DNA of 64,000 nt from Clostridiales bacterium (GTDB taxonomy: Bacteria; Bacillota; Clostridia; Lachnospirales; Lachnospiraceae). Shown one piece after another: positions 41,701 to 51,297 of this stretch. Each line of letters starts with the position of its first letter. Within the stretch, counting starts at the first letter, position 1. The stretch covers positions 1 through 64,000 of the forward strand of contig JAJQCD010000004.1 in assembly GCA_021202925.1 (NCBI GenBank), written 5' to 3'. The notes below the pieces were generated by a model. The model was not told the DNA's origin, ran no database searches, and saw only the letters and a program-made list of their open reading frames with translations. Position numbers and translations under genes: made by a program.

Positions 41701-42777
41701 ATGAAGGGAAAGCTGAAGTGGATCATTGGCGTGATCGTCATCATTCTGATCGGAGTATTGCTTTTTATCCGATTCAGGCCGGAAGAGGTGGCGGAGTATG
41801 AGACACGCCCGACAGTCGCGGTGGAGCAGCCGCAGACAGGAGATATTGTCCTTTATACGGAACTGACAGGCAAGGTGGAGCCGCAGTCCAAGGCGACGGT
41901 GCAGGCCAAGATGGGCGGCGAGGTTCTGGAGGTGCTGTTTTCGGCCGGTGATTTCGTGACGGCGGGGCAGGCGCTGGTAACGATTGATTCGGACTCGCTG
42001 ACGGCGCTGAAGCTGCAGGTGGATGCGGCGGAGGTATCTCTGACGAACGCGAACAATACGCTGGCGAGGACGCGGGCGCTGTATGCGGACGGATTTGTGT
42101 CCGATGAATCGATGGAGCAGGCGGAGAATTCGGCGAGAAGTGCACAGATCTCCTATGATTCGGCGAAGAATTCCTACGACCTTCAGCTGGAATATACGAC
42201 GGTGACGGCGCCGATCGACGGGCTGATTGAGACGAGAAACGTCGATCCGCACGACCATATTGGCACGGATACGGAGCTTTGCGTGATCTCCGGCACGGAG
42301 GAGCTGCAAGTGACCTTCGGCATCACGGAGAAGACGCTGAGCAACATTGAAGTGGGAGATACCATTGAGATCACGAAGAACGGCACTACATATGAGGGAA
42401 CGATTTTCGAGCTCGGCACGATGGTAAATTCCTCCACTGGTCTCTATGACGCGAAGGCGACGGTCAGCGACACGCATAGCCTGACGAATGGAACCCGTGT
42501 GAAGATCACGGTGGTTATGGATCAGACGCGGGATGCGATGACGATTCCGGTGGACGCGGTCAGCTATGACGACGGACAGCCGTTTGTGTATGTATATCAG
42601 GATGGTGTGGCTGTAAAGACAGATATTGAGTCCGGCATCTATGATTCCGAGCGGATGGAGATTCTGGGTGGTCTTTCCGCGGATGATGATGTCATCGTGA
42701 CCTGGAGCAATGAGCTGGTTGACGGACAGGAGGTCCTGATCAAGGGACAGAGTGACGGGCAGGTGAGCGCGGAATGA
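41701..42777 (+). CDS. RND efflux periplasmic-adaptor-type subunit
   Basis: About 358 residues from the ATG at 41701 (AGGAAAGGAAG upstream). One N-terminal helix (WIIGVIVIILIGVLLFI) anchors it outside the membrane. A lipoyl half-motif (GGEVLEVLFSAGDFVTAGQALVTID), a coiled-coil hairpin (about 95-160), the second lipoyl half (TVTAPIDGLIETRNVDPHD), and beta-barrel and membrane-proximal domains follow. It is a membrane fusion protein that links the RND pump to an outer component. It overlaps the pump gene by 4 bp (ATGA). Confidence 0.92.
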   Translation: MKGKLKWIIGVIVIILIGVLLFIRFRPEEVAEYETRPTVAVEQPQTGDIVLYTELTGKVEPQSKATVQAKMGGEVLEVLFSAGDFVTAGQALVTIDSDSLTALKLQVDAAEVSLTNANNTLARTRALYADGFVSDESMEQAENSARSAQISYDSAKNSYDLQLEYTTVTAPIDGLIETRNVDPHDHIGTDTELCVISGTEELQVTFGITEKTLSNIEVGDTIEITKNGTTYEGTIFELGTMVNSSTGLYDAKATVSDTHSLTNGTRVKITVVMDQTRDAMTIPVDAVSYDDGQPFVYVYQDGVAVKTDIESGIYDSERMEILGGLSADDDVIVTWSNELVDGQEVLIKGQSDGQVSAE

Positions 42778-45700
42778 TAGAATTGACAAAGTTAGCGTTA
42801 AAGCGGCCGGTCACGATCATCCTCTGCCTGGTGACGATTGCTTATTTCGGTATTCAGAGTCTGATGGGGACGAAGGTAGAGCTGACTCCGGATATGGAAA
42901 TGCCGATGTTGATTGCCTATACCGTTTACGCAGGAGCCAGTCCGCAGGATATCAATGATCTGATTATGCTGGATATCGAGGACGCGGTGTCATCTCTGGA
43001 CGATGTGGATACGGTTTACACGTATTCCATGGAGAACATGGGCATTCTCATGATTTCCTATGAGTATGGCACCAACATTGATACCGCATACATTAACCTG
43101 AAGAAGGCGCTGGATGGAATCGCGAGCGATATGCCGGATGATGCAGATGAGCCGGTTATCATGGAGCTGGATATGAATTCTTCTGCGGTTCTGACACTGG
43201 CGGTCAGCGGCACGGTGGACGGCAACCTTTACACTTATGTGGATAACAATATTGTGCCGGAGCTGGAGAAGCTGAGCGCGGTCGGCGAGGTTTCCATCGC
43301 CGGTGGTCAGGCGAGTTATATCAAGATTGAACTGATTCCGGAGAAGCTGGCGCAGTATGGTCTCAGTATGTCAACGGTTGCTCAACTGGTGGCGGCGGCG
43401 GACTTTACGATTCCGGCTGGCGATATCAATGTGGGAAAGCAGAATCTGGATGTCTCGGTGGGCAATGATTATGACAGTGCGGAGGCATTAAAAAACATTG
43501 CCCTTCCCTTGTCGAACGGGGATACGATCCATCTGTCAGACATTGCGGAGGTCTATGATGCCCTGGAGACGGCAGATTCCATCGGTCGTTACAACGGCGA
43601 GGACGTGGTTTCCCTGTCGATTAAGAAGCAACAGAGCAGCACGGCTATTGATGTGTCCAATCAGGTGCTGGGCGCCCTGGATGAGTTGCGGGAGCAGTTC
43701 CCGGGTATTGACATCGTTGTTGTGGATGACAACAGTGAGATGATAACGCAGTCCATCACGAATGTATTCCAGACGATGATCATGGCGGTCATCCTTTCTA
43801 TGATTATTCTCTGGCTGTTCTATGGAGACCTGCGGGCGTCTGTCATTGTCGGTACTTCGATTCCGGTTTCCATCGTACTGGCACTGATTGCCATGAGTGC
43901 GGCGGGATTTACCCTGAACCTGGTTTCTCTGACGTCGCTGGTACTGGGCGTCGGCATGATGGTGGATAACTCGATCAACGTCCTGGACGGCTGCTTCCGT
44001 TCCAGAGAAAAGGGACTGGACTTCTATAATGCGGCGCTTGACGGCACGAAGACGATGATTGGTTCGATCTTTGGTGGTACGGCGACGACCTGCGTGGTCT
44101 TTATCCCGCTGGGACTTTTAAGCGGCCTGACTGGGCAGATGTTCACGCAGTTGGGTTTTACGATCGTCTTTTCACTGATTGCTTCCTTCGTTTCGGCGAT
44201 CACGATCGTTCCACTCTGCTTCTATTTCTGGCATCCGCAGGAGAAGGAATCTGCGCCGATCGACGCGCCGTTAAAATCCTTCCATGTCTGGTACCGCCGG
44301 GTGATGCCGAAGCTGATTCCGAGGTCGGGAATTGTGCTGGGAGTGACGGTCCTTCTTCTGATATTTTCTTTTATGATGGCGAGCCGACTGGACGTGCAGC
44401 TGATGGTATCGCCGGATGAGGGCATCGTCGACGTGACGGTGGCATTGAAACCGGGCATGACGGTGGATGCAATTAATGAGACCGTTGCCGAGGTGGAGGA
44501 ACTGATCGCCACGGACGAAGATGTTGATCACTACCTGCTGACTTATGGATCCAGTGGCTTAAGCATCTCCATCGGGGACGAGGTTTCCATCAGTGTATAT
44601 CTGAAGGACGACCGGAGCATGACGACGGATGAGGTGATTGAAAAGTGGCGTTACGCGACGGCAGATTATACAGACGTCACGCTGACTTTTGAACAGGGCA
44701 GCACGACCATGTCGAGTTCAACTTCTACCAGCGACGAGATTGAAGTTGATCTGCAGAGTACGGATTACGATGCTTTGAAGGATGCGGTGGACGATCTGGT
44801 CGGGAAGCTGCGCCAGAGACATGACGTCATGCAGGTACACTCTTCGACGGAGAATGGCGCGCCGATCGTCAAGGTAGAGGTCGATCCGGTGATGGCGGAG
44901 GCCGAAGGCCTGACGCCCGCGAGCATTGGCTCCACGATCTACACGAACTTAAGCGGCACGACGGCCATGACGATCCGTGTGAACAATGAGACGATCGACG
45001 TTAATGTGGAGTTTGCCGACGACCGTTATGACAGCATCGAGGATCTGCAGGGGATGATGATCACCACCGGCACGGGGACGACACTCCCGCTTGAGGATCT
45101 GGCGGAAATTCATTATGAGGACAGCCCGCAGATGATTCAGCGGAGGGATAAGCAGTATCAGGTGTCGATTACCATGCAGCCGCAGGCTGAATACAAGAAG
45201 ACGGCAGAGGACGACGTCGATGCTTTCGTGGAGAATGAATGGGAAATGCCATCGGGGGTTGAGATGGGAACCAGCGCATCGGCAGAGATGATCGCAGAGG
45301 AGATTGGTGCCCTGGCAAGTGCATTGGTTACCAGTATCTTCCTGGTCTTTATCGTCATGGCCATCCAGTTCGAGTCGCCGAAGTTCTCGCTGATGGTGAT
45401 GGCAACGATTCCCTTTGCGCTGATTGGCGCCTTTGGTTTCCTGTTCCTGGCGGACAGCCCGATCAGCATGGTATCGATGATTGGATTCCTGATGATGGTC
45501 GGTACCGTTGTCAATAATGGTATTCTTTATGTGGATACGGTGAATCAGATGATCGGAGAAGGCGTGGAACTGGATAAGGCGCTTGTCGAGGCCGGCGTCA
45601 TCCGTGTGCGTCCGATCCTGATGACAACGCTGACGACGGTTATCGCCATGATACCGAATGTTCTCGCTTATGGCCGATCCGGCGCGATGATGCAGGGCAT

Positions 45701-45833
45701 GGCACTCGTGGAGGTCGGCGGTCTGACCGCTTCGACGCTCCTGACCCTGATCCTGTTGCCGACCTTCTATCGACTGGTGCGTGGAGTAGGACAAAAGAAA
45801 CCGGATGAATTTGCCGGACTTGACATAGATTAA
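42774..45833 (+). CDS. RND-family efflux transporter
   Basis: A 1,019-residue proton-driven pump of the AcrB/HAE type. TM1 is at the N-terminus (RPVTIILCLVTIAYFGI), a large external loop follows, TM2-6 lie near 335-485, a second external loop comes next, and TM8-12 lie near 840-1010. The sequence VLGVGMMVDNSINVLDG in TM4 carries the proton-relay Asp, and a duplicated half has MVGTVVNNGILYVD. Substrates may be drugs, lipids or wall intermediates. It is cotranslated with the adaptor and followed by the TetR gene and two TolC-like genes. Confidence 0.95.
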   Translation: MIELTKLALKRPVTIILCLVTIAYFGIQSLMGTKVELTPDMEMPMLIAYTVYAGASPQDINDLIMLDIEDAVSSLDDVDTVYTYSMENMGILMISYEYGTNIDTAYINLKKALDGIASDMPDDADEPVIMELDMNSSAVLTLAVSGTVDGNLYTYVDNNIVPELEKLSAVGEVSIAGGQASYIKIELIPEKLAQYGLSMSTVAQLVAAADFTIPAGDINVGKQNLDVSVGNDYDSAEALKNIALPLSNGDTIHLSDIAEVYDALETADSIGRYNGEDVVSLSIKKQQSSTAIDVSNQVLGALDELREQFPGIDIVVVDDNSEMITQSITNVFQTMIMAVILSMIILWLFYGDLRASVIVGTSIPVSIVLALIAMSAAGFTLNLVSLTSLVLGVGMMVDNSINVLDGCFRSREKGLDFYNAALDGTKTMIGSIFGGTATTCVVFIPLGLLSGLTGQMFTQLGFTIVFSLIASFVSAITIVPLCFYFWHPQEKESAPIDAPLKSFHVWYRRVMPKLIPRSGIVLGVTVLLLIFSFMMASRLDVQLMVSPDEGIVDVTVALKPGMTVDAINETVAEVEELIATDEDVDHYLLTYGSSGLSISIGDEVSISVYLKDDRSMTTDEVIEKWRYATADYTDVTLTFEQGSTTMSSSTSTSDEIEVDLQSTDYDALKDAVDDLVGKLRQRHDVMQVHSSTENGAPIVKVEVDPVMAEAEGLTPASIGSTIYTNLSGTTAMTIRVNNETIDVNVEFADDRYDSIEDLQGMMITTGTGTTLPLEDLAEIHYEDSPQMIQRRDKQYQVSITMQPQAEYKKTAEDDVDAFVENEWEMPSGVEMGTSASAEMIAEEIGALASALVTSIFLVFIVMAIQFESPKFSLMVMATIPFALIGAFGFLFLADSPISMVSMIGFLMMVGTVVNNGILYVDTVNQMIGEGVELDKALVEAGVIRVRPILMTTLTTVIAMIPNVLAYGRSGAMMQGMALVEVGGLTASTLLTLILLPTFYRLVRGVGQKKPDEFAGLDID

Positions 45834-45998
45834 TGATGCAAAGGAATGAAACAATTGGGGAACGACAGGATGGAGCAGCGGAAGACGCTGTCTCCCATCC
45901 TGTGTGAAAAAATTGGATCGTACCGGCATTCGTGGTCTTGCCGCGGTGAGTCTGGCCCGATCCCGGATTGAAAGAAAGAAAAGGAATAGTGAAAGGAA

Positions 45999-46640
45999 AT
46001 GCCTACAGAACGATTCAGGAGATTATCCGCAGAGAAAAGGATGATCATCCGCAAGGCAGCAATGAAGGAATTTGCACGGGTTCCGTTTGAAAAGGCTTCA
46101 ATTAACCAGATCATTCAGAACGCGGGGATCTCCCGGGGGAGTTTTTATACTTATTTTGAAGATAAGCAGGATCTGGTCAGCTTTCTCATGGAGGAGATTA
46201 ATGACGAACTGAGTGAGCATTGTGTCCGCACGCTGGAAGAGAATGGCGGAGATTATTTCGCCATGATGGATGGCATGCTGGATCATATGCTGGGGATGAT
46301 CGACAGAGAATGGGAATGGATCGAAGTCGCCCGAAACGTATTCAATTACCAGGAGAATCTTCGCGGACTGGGACTGGAGACCAGGCTGGCGGAAGATTTT
46401 AAGAGCAACTCGGAAAAAAACCTGCATCAGCGGATCGATTCGAAGATGGATCACAGTCTGCTCCGGGAACAGGACGAGGAAGGGCGGTCCACGGCGATTA
46501 CGCTGGGAGGGATTGCCTTGCTCATGGCGCTGAAACGTTACTATATGAGTCTGGAGGAACTGGAAGAAGTAAGGCGGAGCTATCGAAGGTGCCTGGAAGT
46601 CATCAAGTATGGAGCCTTGCGGGAGAGACCGGCGTCGTAA
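45999..46640 (+). CDS. TetR-family transcriptional regulator
   Basis: 213 residues starting behind GTGAAAGGAA. The N-terminal helix-turn-helix reads FEKASINQIIQNAGISRGSFYTYFEDKQDL split over residues about 30-59, as in TetR. The C-terminal domain is helical and would bind the inducing ligand. It lies 165 bp after the pump gene and before the TolC-like genes. The three palindromes at 41519-41571 are the expected operators, giving feedback control of the whole cluster. Confidence 0.9.
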   Translation: MPTERFRRLSAEKRMIIRKAAMKEFARVPFEKASINQIIQNAGISRGSFYTYFEDKQDLVSFLMEEINDELSEHCVRTLEENGGDYFAMMDGMLDHMLGMIDREWEWIEVARNVFNYQENLRGLGLETRLAEDFKSNSEKNLHQRIDSKMDHSLLREQDEEGRSTAITLGGIALLMALKRYYMSLEELEEVRRSYRRCLEVIKYGALRERPAS

Positions 46641-46798
46641 CAGGTGACATGAGATGCTTACGGATGTCTTACGTTCGATTACGATTTCGGAGAAGGTCTG
46701 TTCGGAAATGGGGAAATATGTTAGAATGGATATAGAAGAAATGAGAGCAGGGATTCGTTTGACAAAAACAGACAGGAAATGAAGGAGACGTGATTTTC

Positions 46799-47965
46799 AT
46801 GAAGAGATGGAAACGGGCGCTGGCCCTGGGAGCGGCGGGCCTGATGACTGCCGCGGCTCCGCTTGCCGCCTTTGCTGCGAGCCCGGAATTTTCGCGGACC
46901 GAGGAGGAGTGGGCGCAGCTGCGGGATGACGTTCTGGAATATGAAGAACTGGCCGGACTGATTCATGAGTACAACGCGACGGTTCAGCAGAATGCCATTG
47001 ATTATGCGTATTTCCGCAACGAATATGGCGAGACCAATACGGAATGGGCGGATAAGTACCGGGAACTGGCGTCGGATCTGCGGGACGCGATCGATTATCC
47101 GGACATTGATGATTCCAGCTATGGTACGCAGATGGCGCAGGCGATCACCAACGAGGCAAGTGCGGATACTTACGAGGAGAGTGCGGATGACGTGCTGGAG
47201 GATCTTTATGTCAAGTATCTGGAATATTCGCAGGAGGAGGCGCAGCTGGTGCAGTCGGCGCAGACGCTGATGATCAGCTATTATCTGAATCAGCTGCAGC
47301 AGCAGATTGATACGAAGACGCAGGAGCTTTCTCAGCTGACGTATGACTATACGGTGAAACAGCGTGATGTTGGCATGGCGACGGATATCGAAGTGCTGTC
47401 GGCGTTCGAGTCGCTGCGCAGCACCGAACAGGCGCTGATTGACGATCAGACAGCGATCGACAGCGGAAGAAAGTCATTGCTTGTCCTCTGCGGTTGGGAC
47501 GCGAATGCGGATGCAGAGATATGTTCGATCCCGGAAGTAGATGAGGAGCGGATCACCCAGATGGATCCGACAACGGACACGGAGACGGCGATTGCCAATA
47601 ACTATACGCTGCTCAGTAATACGCGTCAGTATGAGAACGCGAGAAGCAATGACAAGAAGGAGACACTGGCGGTGAGCATGGCGGACAACGAGCGCAACAT
47701 CAAGGCCTCGGTCAGCAGCAGTTACCAGAGTGTACTTTCGTCGAAGATTGCCTACGACCTTGCGGTCACGCAGGCGGCTCTGGAAGCGCAGAACCTGACG
47801 ATTGCCCAGACCAAGGCGGCAAACGGGCAGCTGGATGTCCTTTCTCTACAGACACAGCAGAACACAACGGAGACCGCCGCGCTGAACGTTGAAGTGGCTC
47901 GGCTGAACCTCTTCCAGGCGATTCAGAGTTACGAGTGGGCAATCAATGGGTTGGCGGACGCATAA
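46799..47965 (+). CDS. TolC-like (OEP-fold) exported protein 1
   Basis: 388 residues from the ATG at 46799 (AAGGAGA site; a GTG at 46790 is possible). The signal peptide is RALALGAAGLMTAAAPLAAF. The mature protein is nearly all long helices with the OEP phrase GMATDIEVLSAFESLRSTEQ and a second, weaker repeat (SSYQSVLSSKIAYDLAVTQA...NGQLDVLSLQTQQN). TolC has two such repeats around an outer-membrane barrel; here, at about 365 mature residues, space for barrel strands is missing. In a monoderm it may form a wall-spanning helical conduit for the RND pump. It is 12 bp before its paralogue. Confidence 0.75.
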   Translation: MKRWKRALALGAAGLMTAAAPLAAFAASPEFSRTEEEWAQLRDDVLEYEELAGLIHEYNATVQQNAIDYAYFRNEYGETNTEWADKYRELASDLRDAIDYPDIDDSSYGTQMAQAITNEASADTYEESADDVLEDLYVKYLEYSQEEAQLVQSAQTLMISYYLNQLQQQIDTKTQELSQLTYDYTVKQRDVGMATDIEVLSAFESLRSTEQALIDDQTAIDSGRKSLLVLCGWDANADAEICSIPEVDEERITQMDPTTDTETAIANNYTLLSNTRQYENARSNDKKETLAVSMADNERNIKASVSSSYQSVLSSKIAYDLAVTQAALEAQNLTIAQTKAANGQLDVLSLQTQQNTTETAALNVEVARLNLFQAIQSYEWAINGLADA

Positions 47966-47977
47966 GGTGGTGACAGA

Positions 47978-49222
47978 ATGAGACGGGAAAAACCGATTGA
48001 GAAAATGTCGCACGCAGTCACGGAGCGTTGTCGCGGTGTGCGTCGTTTGACTGGAACGTGCCGGGTGGCGTTTGTCCTGGCGTTCGTGATGGCCGTGACG
48101 CCGCTTTGCTCCGTCTGTTCTTTTGCGGCAGCCGGCCCGATGGGCGAGAAGATCAACGACGGCTACGATGAGGAGACCTGGGCGACCCTGACGGACAATG
48201 TGCTGGAATACGACGAAGTGCCGACCCTCGTGCATGAGTTTAACACTACCATGCAGAGCCAGTATGACAGCCTGGAGCGGACGAGACAGGATATGATCAC
48301 GGCATTGAATGATCTGAATGTCGCGAAGTGGAGAGCCGACCGGCGGGAAGAGTCTGCCGAGGAGGACGGCGATACGGAAGACATGATCAATGCGATCACC
48401 TCCTCAGTGATTCTGAGAGCCGTGATTACCTCGCTGGATTCCACGGCGGTTAATCTGCTCAGCAAGGTGACGCTGGCTTCGCTGACGAAGGCAGAGAATA
48501 CGATTACCATGTATGCACAGTCGGCGCTGATTTCCTATGATTCCCTGCGCGCGAGCCGGGAGACGCTCTCACAGATGCAGGAATTATACAATCGGCAGTA
48601 TCAGATTCTGCAGCGGCAGCAGGAGCTGGGCATGGCGACGTCCACCGAGGTGCTGGAGGCGCAGATGAATCAGCTGTCCGCGGAATCGAATATCATGGCG
48701 CTGGACAGTGGAATCACGCAGCTGATGAACAGCCTCTGTACGCTGGTGGGGTTCGATCCGAATGATCCGCCGACGATCGCGCCGATTCCGACGGTAGATG
48801 TCTCCCTGATCGATGAGATGGATCTGGAAACGGATACGCTCAAGGCGATCGGTAACAATTCGACGCTGCAGACTCAGCGGAAGACGGATGCGGGCAAGAC
48901 CAACGCGGAAGTGGCGTCGCGCCTGGCGCTGATCAACGAAGGCGAAGCGAAGATGCGGATCAAGATGGAGGAGCTGTATCGCGACGTGCAGGCAAAGCTG
49001 GTTGCCTTTGAGGGCGCGCAGGCTGGATTTGAGAGTGCACAGAAGAGTGCGGCTTCCTACCAGAAGATGTACGAGCTCGGTATGCTGTCCGAAACGCAGT
49101 ATATTGCCTATATGCTTAGTTACTACAGCGAAAAGGCAACCTACGACAATGCGGACACCAGCCTGCGTCTGGCAATCGAGACTTACAACTGGGCAAAGCT
49201 CGGACTGGTGGATCCGGACTAG
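47978..49222 (+). CDS. TolC-like (OEP-fold) exported protein 2
   Basis: 414 residues with a signal peptide after a basic N-terminus (VAFVLAFVMAVTPLCSVC, cleavage near FAAAG). Like its neighbour it is mostly helical and carries the OEP phrase GMATSTEVLEAQMNQLSAES, with the second repeat near AGFESAQKSAASYQKMYELGMLSETQY. Both proteins open with a similar mature start (WATLTDNVLEYDEVPTLVHEFN here, WAQLRDDVLEYEELAGLIHEYN there, each broken by variable residues), so they are paralogues. They might form a mixed oligomer or serve different pumps. Confidence 0.75.
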   Translation: MRREKPIEKMSHAVTERCRGVRRLTGTCRVAFVLAFVMAVTPLCSVCSFAAAGPMGEKINDGYDEETWATLTDNVLEYDEVPTLVHEFNTTMQSQYDSLERTRQDMITALNDLNVAKWRADRREESAEEDGDTEDMINAITSSVILRAVITSLDSTAVNLLSKVTLASLTKAENTITMYAQSALISYDSLRASRETLSQMQELYNRQYQILQRQQELGMATSTEVLEAQMNQLSAESNIMALDSGITQLMNSLCTLVGFDPNDPPTIAPIPTVDVSLIDEMDLETDTLKAIGNNSTLQTQRKTDAGKTNAEVASRLALINEGEAKMRIKMEELYRDVQAKLVAFEGAQAGFESAQKSAASYQKMYELGMLSETQYIAYMLSYYSEKATYDNADTSLRLAIETYNWAKLGLVDPD

Positions 49223-49245
49223 GATGGTCTGATTTTTGTGCCTGG

Positions 49246-49878
49246 CTATTGGGATGGATTCAGAAAAGGAAAAAACAGAAAACGGATCTGGATATCGGGA
49301 CGGCTGTCAAGCAGGGCGAGACAGTCGTCCCGATTCAAATGTTCCCGCAGATAAGCCAGCGTGTCCTCTGGAACCATATGGCATGCCTCCTTCACAAAGC
49401 AGAAGCTGGGGTAAAGGACACACCACCAGTTGCGTCCCTTCCCTTCGCCGAGGACAACGCGCACCGCGTCGTACATGCCTTCCGGAAAAACTACGTTTCC
49501 ATACTGGCGCGGCGGAAACCGGCACTCGGTCAGCTGAATATCTGCAAGGTAAGAAAATGCGTTTCTTTTCAGGAAGGCGTTGATTTCATCGATCCATCCG
49601 TTTTTTTCCTGTTTGACATGGGCGACGGCATCCGCTTTGCCTGTCGGTTTTTCCTTGCGGACCCATTCCTCAATCCGATCAAGCAGCAGGCTTCGAATCT
49701 CCAGCTTGATGGCCTGATCCTCGTCATCATCGCTGTTTGCGATTACATGCAGCCGCAGCACCTGCGGCGCCACCCGTCCGGCCAGTGCTTCCTGCTGCAT
49801 GCGCATCTGTCCGATCCCGATCAGAAAAGCAAGCAACAAAGCCGCCAGCCCGGTAAAACATTCTTCGCGTAAAGTCAT
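49246..49878 (-). CDS. spoIIR: Stage II sporulation protein R homologue
   Basis: 210 residues from the ATG at 49878, which sits 8 nt after GGAGGG on the minus strand. One N-terminal helix (GLAALLLAFLIGIGQM) is followed by the family hallmark VLRLHVIANSDDDEDQAIKLEIR and the later FPEGMYDAVRVVLGEGKGRNWWCVLYPS. SpoIIR is made in the forespore and secreted into the space between the two membranes, where it activates processing of pro-sigma-E by SpoIIGA. It shows the organism, or its recent ancestor, is a spore former. Confidence 0.88.
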   Translation of the reverse strand: MTLREECFTGLAALLLAFLIGIGQMRMQQEALAGRVAPQVLRLHVIANSDDDEDQAIKLEIRSLLLDRIEEWVRKEKPTGKADAVAHVKQEKNGWIDEINAFLKRNAFSYLADIQLTECRFPPRQYGNVVFPEGMYDAVRVVLGEGKGRNWWCVLYPSFCFVKEACHMVPEDTLAYLREHLNRDDCLALLDSRPDIQIRFLFFPFLNPSQ

Positions 49879-49960
49879 AAACATCACCCTCCATAAATAC
49901 ACATGGCGATTCCTTTCATTTCATCATCTCCAAATGCTGTTAAACGGTCTCCTTTTTGCA

Positions 49961-50100
49961 GTCCCGGATAAAATTCTGTCCGAAGGGGACATTTTCCACG
50001 TCGGTTCTTCGTTCGCGGGATGCATTCCCGCGAACTTAGAATCTGTTACGTGGAAACGTAAGCGCAAGCGGTTTCCGGAGGACAGGATTTTATCCGGGAC
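49961..50100. repeat. 140-bp nested palindrome
   Basis: The outer arms are GTCCCGGATAAAATTCTGTC(C), 49961-49981, and GGACAGGATTTTATCCGGGA(C), 50080-50100, with one mismatch. A middle pair is TTTCCACGT / ACGTGGAAA. The centre is GTTCGCGGGA / TCCCGCGAAC with a 5-nt loop. It lies between the divergent spoIIR and ddl genes. It could be a miniature inverted-repeat element or a strong RNA hairpin in the ddl or spoIIR leader. No ORF is present. Confidence 0.75.
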
Positions 50101-50187
50101 GTCCGGGAGAAAGGAATTCTGTCGTTGTAATTTTTGCCAGATATGATATAATAAATCAGCCTGATGTGAAAAATTGGAGGGAATTTT

Positions 50188-51276
50188 ATGGGAAGGAAGA
50201 AAATCGCGGTATTATTCGGCGGCCAGTCCTCGGAGCACGTTGTTTCCTGTATGTCGGCCGCGAACGTGATTGAATTGATAGATACAGAGAAGTACGAGCC
50301 GATTCTGATTGGTATCACGGAAGCCGGTCATTGGCTGCGTGTTGCGAGTGTGGAAGATATCCGTACCGACACATGGCGGGAAAGTGCGACGGAGGCGATC
50401 CTCTCCCCGGATGCGACAGGAAAGTGTGTGATCTGCAGGGACGGGGAGCGGATCTGGACGGAGCCGGTTGACGTTGTATTTCCGGTGCTTCATGGCCTTT
50501 ACGGAGAGGACGGCACCGTGCAGGGGCTGTTGGAACTGGCGCAGATCCCGTATGTCGGCTGTGGCGTCCTGGCCTCGGCGGTGTCGATGGATAAACTGTA
50601 TACCAAGATCATTGTGGATCGGCTGGGAATCCGGCAGGCGGCCTATGAGCCGGTCATGATTGCAGAGATTCGTGAGAATATGAGTGCGGTTGTGGAGCGG
50701 ATTGAGGCGCGGTTTTCCTATCCGGTGTTTGTCAAGCCATCGAATGCGGGGTCTTCCCGCGGCGTGAGTAAGGCGGAGAACCGGCGGGCTCTTGAGGCGG
50801 GGCTTTGCGAGGCGGCGAAGCATGACCGGAAGATTCTGGTTGAGGAGATGATTGTGGGACACGAGATTGAGTGTGCGGTACTCGGCGGCGGCAGCTGTCC
50901 GCTGCGGGCGTCCGGCGTGGGCGAGATTCTGGCGGCCGCAGAGTTCTATGATTTTGAGGCGAAATATTATAATGAAGAATCACGGACGGTCGTGAATCCG
51001 GCGCTCCCGGGGAATTCGGCGGAGCGTGTCCGGCAGGCGGCGATGGCAATCTTCCGTGCGGTCGACGGCTTTGGCCTGGCACGGGTCGATTTCTTTGTCA
51101 GAGAAGATGGTGAGGTGGTTTTTAACGAGATCAATACGATGCCCGGGTTTACTGCGATCAGTATGTATCCGATGCTGTGGGAGACCGCCGGGATTGCGAA
51201 ACGGGAGCTGATTGACGAATTGATCCGCCTGGCATTTGCGCGCAGGGGCAAGGAACTGGCTGCGGCAGGGATGTGA
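50188..51276 (+). CDS. ddl: D-alanine--D-alanine ligase
   Basis: 362 residues, with a TTGGAGGG site. It joins two D-Ala using ATP to give the dipeptide of the peptidoglycan stem. N-terminal GGQSSEHVVS, the ATP-grasp lid VFVKPSNAGSSRGVSK, the omega-loop FYDFEAKYYNEES (Tyr as in D-Ala ligases rather than the depsipeptide ligases of VanA type), and the metal site FNEINTMPGF are visible. It heads an apparent operon with murI and a DUF1934 gene. Confidence 0.95.
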   Translation: MGRKKIAVLFGGQSSEHVVSCMSAANVIELIDTEKYEPILIGITEAGHWLRVASVEDIRTDTWRESATEAILSPDATGKCVICRDGERIWTEPVDVVFPVLHGLYGEDGTVQGLLELAQIPYVGCGVLASAVSMDKLYTKIIVDRLGIRQAAYEPVMIAEIRENMSAVVERIEARFSYPVFVKPSNAGSSRGVSKAENRRALEAGLCEAAKHDRKILVEEMIVGHEIECAVLGGGSCPLRASGVGEILAAAEFYDFEAKYYNEESRTVVNPALPGNSAERVRQAAMAIFRAVDGFGLARVDFFVREDGEVVFNEINTMPGFTAISMYPMLWETAGIAKRELIDELIRLAFARRGKELAAAGM

Positions 51277-51297
51277 CAGAGGGAAAGGATGGAAGGT

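Noticed and set aside
49249-49872. Plus-strand frame opposite spoIIR
   Set aside because: The minus strand has the SpoIIR signature and a good ribosome binding site.
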